Assembly (NCBI GenBank): GCA_947472885.1
Contig: CANJBX010000012.1
Coordinates: forward strand, 1 to 64,000
Length of the DNA stretch: 64,000 nt
Source: Hyphomicrobiaceae bacterium
GTDB lineage: Bacteria > Pseudomonadota > Alphaproteobacteria > Rhizobiales > Xanthobacteraceae
Direction: 5' to 3'
The notes under the pieces: generated by a model
The model's database searches: none
Seen by the model: the letters and a program-made list of their open reading frames with translations, nothing else
Told to the model about the DNA's origin: nothing
Position numbers and translations under genes: made by a program
Shown here: piece after piece, positions 58,286 to 64,000 of the stretch
How positions within the stretch are numbered: position 1 is the stretch's first letter
Layout: each line of letters opens with the position of its first letter

Positions 58286-59299
58286 ATGCCGCCCATGAAC
58301 CGGCGCGATATTCTGCTTTGCGCAGCGCTTGCCGTGCTGCTGGCCGCGCTCGCGCTGGTCTCGCTTGTGACCGGCCAGGCCGGATTAACGCCAGCAGCCG
58401 CATTGTCCGCACTGTTCGACGGCCAGGGCCCGGCTGGCATCATTGTCCGCGAAATCCGCCTGCCCCGTACCGTGCTGGCCATCGGAATAGGCGCGACGCT
58501 GGGCTTGTCCGGCGCGGCATTGCAAGGCTTGCTGCGCAATCCGCTGGCCGAGCCTGCCTTGTTCGGCGCGCCGCAGGCCGCCGCGGCTGCAACATCGCTG
58601 GTGATCGCGTTCGGCCTCGCGCCGGTGACTTCCTTCATCGCGCCGTTAGCCGGCATCGCCGGTGCGCTGCTCTCGGTTGGCGGCCTTATTCTGATCGCTG
58701 GCCGCCGCGCCAGCCTGACGATCACGCTGCTGGCGGGCCTGGCGCTTGCAAGTTTCGCCGGCGCCATGACGGCGCTGATCCTGAATCTCGCGCCAAATCC
58801 GTTCATCGCGCTGGAAGTCGCGTTCTGGCTGCTGGGTTCGCTGGAAGACCGCAGCACGGATCATCTCATCATCGCGCTGCCGTTCTTCCTCGTGAGCTGG
58901 CTTATGCTGATGCTGGGCGCAAAAGCCTATCGCGCGCTGTCGCTCGGCGAGGAAGCGGCGATCTCTCTTGGCGTCAACATCCCGCTGACGCGCCTGCTGG
59001 TGGTGGCCGGTGTCGCCATCGGGGTCGGCGCGGCGGTTGCCGTATCCGGCGCCATCGGGTTTGTCGGTCTAGTTGCGCCGCATCTGGTCCGGCGCGCGGT
59101 CGGCTCCGACCCCGCACGCGTGCTGTTACCGGCAGCCCTGACCGGCGCGGTGCTGCTGATCGCCGCCGACATCGCCGTGCGGCTGGTGCCGGCCGCCATC
59201 GAACTCAAGATCGGCGTCGTTACCGCATTGATTGGCGTGCCGTTTTTCCTGCGCATGATCTTTTCCGAGCGCCGCATCCTCGAAGGATCGGCCAGATGA
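58286..59299 (+). CDS. FecCD/BtuC-type ABC transporter permease
   Basis: A 337-residue permease with about ten helices. RLPRTVLAIGIGATLGLSGAALQGLLRNPLAEPALFGAPQAA and, later, GFVGLVAPHLVRRAVGSDPARVLLPAA are hallmark motifs of the iron-siderophore/cobalamin permease family. GGAGGAG six bases before ATG 58286 is a strong ribosome binding site. Its stop overlaps the ATPase start (ATGA). Confidence 0.94.
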   Translation: MPPMNRRDILLCAALAVLLAALALVSLVTGQAGLTPAAALSALFDGQGPAGIIVREIRLPRTVLAIGIGATLGLSGAALQGLLRNPLAEPALFGAPQAAAAATSLVIAFGLAPVTSFIAPLAGIAGALLSVGGLILIAGRRASLTITLLAGLALASFAGAMTALILNLAPNPFIALEVAFWLLGSLEDRSTDHLIIALPFFLVSWLMLMLGAKAYRALSLGEEAAISLGVNIPLTRLLVVAGVAIGVGAAVAVSGAIGFVGLVAPHLVRRAVGSDPARVLLPAALTGAVLLIAADIAVRLVPAAIELKIGVVTALIGVPFFLRMIFSERRILEGSAR

Positions 59300-60072
59300 G
59301 CGATCCGGTTTTTACCGCCGAAAACATGACCGTGCGCTTCGGCGGCAGGCCCATCGTCGATCATGTGTCGTTTGAATTGCGCAAGGGCGAGATGGTCGCG
59401 CTGGTCGGCCCGAACGGCGCGGGAAAATCGACCTTATTGCGCGCGATTGCCGGCGTTGAGGCATCGCGCGGCAAGGTCAAACTCGGCGATACCCGCCTCG
59501 CCGATACGCCGCCGCGCGAGCGTGCCCGCAAAATAGCCTTCATGCCGCAAGGTCATGTGTTCCACTGGCCGATGCCCGCCGCCGACGTGGTTGCACTCGG
59601 CCGCTTGCCGCACGCCGATCATTTTTCACAACTCAGCAAGGCCGACGAAGCTGCCATCGCCAAGGCCATCGCCATCACCGGCATCGCAGACTTCGCGCAG
59701 CGCACGGTGACGACGCTTTCCGGCGGCGAGCAGGCGCGCGTCGCGCTGGCTCGCCTGCTGGCAACGCAGGCCGCGATCATCCTTGCCGACGAGCCAACCG
59801 TATCGCTTGATCCGAAACACCAGCTGGTCGTCATGGGCCTGTTACGGCAAGCCGCACGCGACGGCGGCGCGGTGCTGGCCGTCGTTCATGACCTCACGCT
59901 GGCGGCAAGATTCTGCGACCGCGTGCTGGTGATGGACAAGGGTAAACTGGTCGGCGACGCCACGCCGGAAAAGGCGCTGTCGCCGGAGCGGCTTTCCGCC
60001 ATCTTCGGTGTCGATGCCGTGATGGTCGATACCGGCGAAGGCATGGTACCGATGGTGCGGCACCCGCTTTAG
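59296..60072 (+). CDS. FepC/BtuD-type ABC transporter ATPase
   Basis: A 258-residue ATPase energising the metal-chelate importer. Walker [16 protein letters not shown]-loop AFMPQGH, signature TLSGGEQARVALARLL, Walker B AIILADEPTVSLD and the switch histidine in AVVHDLTLAARF are intact. ATG 59296 overlaps the permease stop by four bases, so the two are translated together. The binding-protein gene is divergent upstream. Confidence 0.94.
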   Translation: MSDPVFTAENMTVRFGGRPIVDHVSFELRKGEMVALVGPNGAGKSTLLRAIAGVEASRGKVKLGDTRLADTPPRERARKIAFMPQGHVFHWPMPAADVVALGRLPHADHFSQLSKADEAAIAKAIAITGIADFAQRTVTTLSGGEQARVALARLLATQAAIILADEPTVSLDPKHQLVVMGLLRQAARDGGAVLAVVHDLTLAARFCDRVLVMDKGKLVGDATPEKALSPERLSAIFGVDAVMVDTGEGMVPMVRHPL

Positions 60073-60095
60073 GTTTGCGCTTTAGATTGTGCGCT

Positions 60096-61907
60096 TCAGG
60101 TCTTGCTTTTGCGCTTGCGCAGCTTCGGAACAGCCATGACACGCCGCCAGAAACGCTTGGCCGGTGTCGCCTTCGGCAGCAACGGCACCGGCGCATCGGG
60201 TTCGGCAAGGCGCAGGCCCGCGCTCATGACGCGGCCATCGACAACATGCAGCGCCACCAAGGACACCGCACCCAGCGAGATGACATCGGACTTGCGCGCC
60301 GAATTGCCGATGCGGCGAGCGAAATAATCCGAGACCGTCACGGACCTGTCCGCAGCAGCGACGACCAGATCGTAGGCTTCCGCAAGCTCACCGATGGTGG
60401 TGATACCCGGCAGGATGAAGTCGCCCAACGCGCCGGGGTCCGGCTCCGCCCATGTCGGCGTATCGACAAAGAAACGGTCGAGCGCCGGCGCGCGTTCAGG
60501 CGGCGCCAGCAGATAGACATGATCGCCTTCGCGCACGATGCCGGCTTCTTCCGCCGTCAGCACTTTCTGCTTGCGTACCACCATCATCAGCTTGGCCCAT
60601 GAGGGGATGATGCGGCGATGCAGATAGGGATTATGCGCGCCAAGCGCGTAGCCCACCAATTCCTGCGTCAACTGGCCGGGAAGATCGAGTTCGACGCGGC
60701 GTGGACTTGCGCCGCTGCGCGGCAACGCGACATGCAGCACGCGGGCGGCCACCGCAATACTCCAGCCCTGAATGAGCAGCGACACCAGCACGACGACAAA
60801 ACCGACATCGAAATAAATCTGCGCGTTGGGCAATTTTACCAGCAAGGGAATCGACGCGAGGAAAATGCCTACCGCGCCGCGCAATCCGACCCATGACACA
60901 AAAACTTTTTCACGCCACGAGAACCGGAACGGTGCGAGACAAAGGAACACGGCCACAGGCCGCGCCACCAGCATCAGGCCAAACGCGATACCCAATGCAG
61001 GGAGCATGATGCTCGGCAAATTGCCGGGCCACGCCAACAGGCCGAGCAGCATGAACATGATGATCTGCGCCAGCCAGGTCGCGGCATCGAGAAACGTGAC
61101 GATGGTGGAATGGGCACGCGCCGGATTGTTGCCGACGATCAGACCGGCGAGATAGACCGCAAGAAAGCCCGAGGCATGGATGGCTTCACCCAGGCCAAAA
61201 ACAATCACAGCACCGATGGCGACGAATACAGCATGGAGCCCCTGCGCCAGACCAAATCGGTTCAACCCAAATACGATGGCCTTGCCGCCAGCATAGCCGA
61301 CCAGCGCACCGCCAGCCGCCTTGATTAAAAGACTCGTCGCGATGGCCGGGATCGACTGATGGCCCGTGAGCAGCATCTCGACAATGGCGATGGTGAGAAA
61401 AATCGCGAAAGGATCGTTGGTGCCGGATTCGGCTTCGAGCGTCGCGCCGACGCGGGGACGCAGGCGCAGGCCACGCGAATGGATCAGCAGGAAAACCGCT
61501 GCGGCGTCGGTCGAGGCGACGACCGCACCGACCAGCATGGATTCGGTCCAGTCGAGCTTCAGCAGGTAATGCGCCATCGGAGCCATGACGGCGGCCGTGA
61601 TGACCACGCCGACCGTCGCCAGGATGACCGTCGGGGCAAGCACGCTGCGGATGGTGGCATAGCGCGTGTGCAGCCCGCCATCGAACAGGATCAAGGCAAG
61701 CGCAATCGAGCCGACGAGGTAGGTCATGCGCACGTCGTCGAACTTGATTCCGCCAGGACCGGACTCGCCTGCCAGCATGCCGACCGCGAGGAACCCGAGC
61801 AGCAAGGGAGCGCCAAACCGCAGGGCGACAAGGCTCGATAGCACGCCTGCCAGGATCAGGGCAGATCCCAGCAAAATTGTCAGGCTGACGGTGTCGAGCG
61901 CGGCCAT
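60096..61907 (-). CDS. CvrA/NhaP2-type K+/H+ antiporter
   Basis: A 603-residue cation/proton antiporter of the CPA1-like group. About twelve helices (1-400) carry the family motifs, including VGAVVASTDAAAVFLLI with the ion-binding acidic residues. The C-terminal cytoplasmic part has a TrkA-C domain (about 405-490, VGYALGAHNPYLHRRIIP) and a CorC/HlyC-like domain, ending in a very basic tail. It probably exports K+ or other cations under osmotic or pH stress. ATG 61907 begins helix 1 (DTVSLTILLGSALILAGVL); the longer frame is rejected. Confidence 0.92.
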   Translation of the reverse strand: MAALDTVSLTILLGSALILAGVLSSLVALRFGAPLLLGFLAVGMLAGESGPGGIKFDDVRMTYLVGSIALALILFDGGLHTRYATIRSVLAPTVILATVGVVITAAVMAPMAHYLLKLDWTESMLVGAVVASTDAAAVFLLIHSRGLRLRPRVGATLEAESGTNDPFAIFLTIAIVEMLLTGHQSIPAIATSLLIKAAGGALVGYAGGKAIVFGLNRFGLAQGLHAVFVAIGAVIVFGLGEAIHASGFLAVYLAGLIVGNNPARAHSTIVTFLDAATWLAQIIMFMLLGLLAWPGNLPSIMLPALGIAFGLMLVARPVAVFLCLAPFRFSWREKVFVSWVGLRGAVGIFLASIPLLVKLPNAQIYFDVGFVVVLVSLLIQGWSIAVAARVLHVALPRSGASPRRVELDLPGQLTQELVGYALGAHNPYLHRRIIPSWAKLMMVVRKQKVLTAEEAGIVREGDHVYLLAPPERAPALDRFFVDTPTWAEPDPGALGDFILPGITTIGELAEAYDLVVAAADRSVTVSDYFARRIGNSARKSDVISLGAVSLVALHVVDGRVMSAGLRLAEPDAPVPLLPKATPAKRFWRRVMAVPKLRKRKSKT

Positions 61908-61989
61908 TGGCTTGTGAATCCTTCCAGGTTCATTTGAAGGATTCGCGTGCGCTGCGGCAACTACAAATATCGGCGGCGCGTTTTTGCCG

Positions 61990-62925
61990 CTAGAACCCCA
62001 CCTTGTCGCCGCCCTTGAGCGCCAGCATTTCGCGCGCCTCATCGGGTGACGCGATCTGGAGGCCAAGCCCCTCGATGATCTGGCGCACGTTCTTCACCTG
62101 CGCAGCATTCGATTCCGCGAGCTTGCCGGCACCGAGCCAGAGCGAGTCCTCCAGCCCGACGCGGACATTGCCGCCCATCGACGCTGCCATGGCCGCAATT
62201 GGCATCTGGTTCCGTCCCGCGCCCAGCACCGACCAGCGGTAATTGTCGCGGCCCAACAGACGATCTGCCGTGCGGCGCATGTGCATCACGTCCTCGGGAT
62301 GCGTGCCGATGCCGCCGAGAATGCCAAACACGGTCTGGACGAACAGCGGCGGCTTCACGAGGCCACGGTCCAGGAAATGCGCGAGGTTGTAGAGGTGGCC
62401 GGTGTCGTAGCACTCGAACTCGAAGCGCGTGCCGTTGCCTGAGCATGTATCGAGGATGAACTCGATATCCCGGAACGTGTTGCGAAAAATCAAATCCTTG
62501 GTGCCCTCGAGATAGGGCCGCTCCCAGTCGTGCTTGAATTCCTTGAAGCGGTTGAGCATGGGGAACAGGCCGAAGTTCATCGAACCCATGTTGAGGCTCG
62601 CCACTTCCGGTTTGAGCATGTGCGCGGGACTGACACGCTCGGCAACCGCCATGGTCGGCGCACCGCCGCTGGTGAGGTTGATGACGACATTGCTGCTTTG
62701 CTTGATGCGCGGCAAGAATTTCGAAAATGCCTCGGGCGACTGGTCGGGCTTGCCCGTTTTGGGATCGCGCGCGTGCAGATGCACGATGGCTGCGCCCGCC
62801 TCCGCCGCGCCGATGGCGGCATCCGCGATCTGGTCCGGCGTCACCGGCAGATGCGGCGACATCGAGGGTGTGTGGATCGCGCCCGTAATGGCGCAGGTGA
62901 TGATGACCTTGTTGGGTCCCGCCAT
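61990..62925 (-). CDS. BKACE-family beta-keto acid cleavage enzyme
   Basis: A 311-residue zinc-dependent enzyme of the family that includes 3-keto-5-aminohexanoate cleavage enzyme (Kce); it condenses a beta-keto acid with acetyl-CoA to release acetoacetate and an acyl-CoA. ITCAITGAIHTPSMSPHLPVTPDQIADAA is the N-terminal signature, IVHLHARDPKTGKPD provides the HxH zinc ligands, and VLGAGRNQMP and VRVGLEDSLWL are also typical. GGGAGGA precedes the ATG at 62925. The substrate differs widely within the family; lysine fermentation is unlikely here. It is divergent from an IlvD/Edd dehydratase gene. Confidence 0.92.
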   Translation of the reverse strand: MAGPNKVIITCAITGAIHTPSMSPHLPVTPDQIADAAIGAAEAGAAIVHLHARDPKTGKPDQSPEAFSKFLPRIKQSSNVVINLTSGGAPTMAVAERVSPAHMLKPEVASLNMGSMNFGLFPMLNRFKEFKHDWERPYLEGTKDLIFRNTFRDIEFILDTCSGNGTRFEFECYDTGHLYNLAHFLDRGLVKPPLFVQTVFGILGGIGTHPEDVMHMRRTADRLLGRDNYRWSVLGAGRNQMPIAAMAASMGGNVRVGLEDSLWLGAGKLAESNAAQVKNVRQIIEGLGLQIASPDEAREMLALKGGDKVGF

Positions 62926-63031
62926 GGTCGTGTCCTCCCGATGCCCGGATTGCTTCCGGCGTGATTGCAACCGCAATGTTGCCTGCCGCTGCCAGATCGC
63001 GCAATGTCCCGGATGACGGGGAGAGAGAACA

Positions 63032-64000
63032 ATGAAGAACCGGAAGGGCCTGCGGTCGCGGCTGGCGCAATACGGCGACGAGGAATTCGCGCTGTTCCTG
63101 CGGCGCGGGTTTCTCAAAGGCGCAGGCTTCACCGAAGAGCAATTCGACCTGCCCATCGTCGGCATTCTTTCGACCGCCTCCGATTTCAATCCCTGCCACG
63201 GTACGGCGGCAAAGCTCGCGGAAGCCGTTGCGAAGGGTGTCCGGCTCGCCGGCGCGCTGCCGTTTATTTTTCCGACGATCTCGCTGCACGAAGCCTTCAC
63301 GTTTCCGACCTCGATGCTGTTGCGCAACCTGATGTCGATGGACGTCGAGGAAATGCTCAAGGCATTGCCGCTCGATTCCGTGGTGATGATCGGCGGCTGC
63401 GACAAGACGATTCCCGCCGAACTGATGGGCGCGATTTCCGCAGACGTTCCTTCCATCGTATTGCCGGTCGGTTCCATGCTGGCGGGACGGCATGAAGGCG
63501 TGCGGCTTGGCGCCTGTACCGATTGCCGCCGCCTGTGGGCGCAGCATCGCGCCGGCACAATCGAAGAAGCGGACCTCAACCGCGCACACGATCAGCTGAT
63601 GCCGACCTCCGGCACCTGCATGGTGATGGGCACCGCGGCGACCATGGCCTGCATCGCGGAGACATTGGGCTTCACGCTACCGGGCGCGGCAACCGCGCCG
63701 GCGGTGTCGTCGGAGCGCATGCGCATCGCGGAAGCCTCCGGCAAGCGCGCGGCGGAAATGGCGGTCAGCGGCGCGCCGACCCCGCGGCAGCTCTTGACCA
63801 GGCAGGCGCTGCGCAACGCCGCGATCATTCTGCAGACCACCAGCGGTTCGACCAATGCGCTGGTGCATCTCGCCGCGATTGCCGGACGCGCAGGCCTCGA
63901 TTTCGACATGACGGAGTTCGACGCTGTCGGGCGCGACACGCCGGTGCTGGTCAATCTCAAGCCGGCAGGCAGTTTCTTTGTCGAGGATTTCCACGCCGCG
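63032..64000 (+). CDS. IlvD/Edd-family dehydratase, 5' part (runs off the window)
   Basis: Open from ATG 63032 (GGGGAGAGAG upstream) to the end of the window: 323 codons of a protein that is usually about 570-600 residues. The three iron-sulfur cysteines of the family are present: DFNPCHG, IGGCDKT and TSGTCMVMGTA. The members include dihydroxy-acid dehydratase (IlvD), 6-phosphogluconate dehydratase and sugar-acid dehydratases. The short N-terminus and the FFPTISLHEAFTFPT-type stretch (PFIFPTISLHEAFTFPTS) fit the sugar-acid branch better than biosynthetic IlvD; this is an inference. It shares its promoter region with the BKACE gene. Confidence 0.88.
   Translation, partial: MKNRKGLRSRLAQYGDEEFALFLRRGFLKGAGFTEEQFDLPIVGILSTASDFNPCHGTAAKLAEAVAKGVRLAGALPFIFPTISLHEAFTFPTSMLLRNLMSMDVEEMLKALPLDSVVMIGGCDKTIPAELMGAISADVPSIVLPVGSMLAGRHEGVRLGACTDCRRLWAQHRAGTIEEADLNRAHDQLMPTSGTCMVMGTAATMACIAETLGFTLPGAATAPAVSSERMRIAEASGKRAAEMAVSGAPTPRQLLTRQALRNAAIILQTTSGSTNALVHLAAIAGRAGLDFDMTEFDAVGRDTPVLVNLKPAGSFFVEDFHAA

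Overview
The window is GC-rich chromosomal DNA from an alphaproteobacterium, most likely a member of the Bradyrhizobium/Rhodopseudomonas/Afipia group (Nitrobacteraceae). This rests on content and order: pckA next to chvI-chvG, a PTS EIIA-HPr pair and ahcY; a BA14K-family protein; a TIGR02186/TauE pair; a PodJ-like Sel1-repeat protein; and REP-like palindromes between genes. No rRNA, tRNA, CRISPR array, transposase or integrase was seen.

Layout. 0.2-1.5 kb is an AT-richer foreign patch with a degraded restriction-modification-type gene; it abuts a glycosyltransferase cut off after its QRxRW motif. 3-13 kb holds housekeeping genes (class I lysyl-tRNA synthetase, pyrD), a diguanylate cyclase, an S24-type repressor, a dead alpha-carbonic anhydrase and small membrane proteins. 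13-18.6 kb carries TIGR02186-TauE and the large PodJ-like cell-pole protein. 18.9-26 kb is a fatty-acid beta-oxidation cluster (two acyl-CoA dehydrogenases, thiolase, cupin, FadB/J-type enzyme). 27-36.5 kb contains pckA, an esterase, a HugZ-like protein, chvI-chvG, EIIA-HPr and ahcY. 36.5-41.5 kb is a lipid-linked glycosylation cluster (GT39 enzyme, large GT-C-like membrane protein, Dpm1-GtrA fusion). 41.6-44.3 kb has a class II glutamine amidotransferase and lepA. 44.4-47.1 kb is a small accessory block: an unrecognised AT-rich gene with a TIR/deoxyribosyltransferase-like C-terminal domain, a Fur-box-preceded cupredoxin gene and a MazEF-type toxin-antitoxin pair. 47.1-64 kb holds a GGDEF-EAL gene, mepA, a GMC oxidoreductase, modABC, an MFS/AraC divergent pair, a metal-chelate or cobalamin ABC system, a K+/H+ antiporter, a BKACE enzyme and the 5' part of an IlvD/Edd-family dehydratase.

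The most striking overall feature is gene breakage in accessory genes while housekeeping genes stay intact. Four genes carry a single in-frame stop with uninterrupted homologous or same-frame coding on both sides: carbonic anhydrase (TAA), an SGNH-like membrane-anchored protein (TGA), the foreign TIR-like gene (TAG) and the GGDEF-EAL gene (TAA). The carbonic anhydrase also has a frameshift, as does the cupredoxin gene. The glycosyltransferase and the R-M gene are truncated. Either the lineage is losing peripheral functions or the assembly carries errors; read-level checks would tell.

Regulatory logic visible in the DNA: a 22-bp palindrome upstream of ahcY (candidate SahR-type operator), a Fur box upstream of the cupredoxin gene, a perfect 14-bp palindrome upstream of the mazEF-like pair, and the absence of hprK from its usual place between chvG and the EIIA gene although HPr keeps its regulatory serine.
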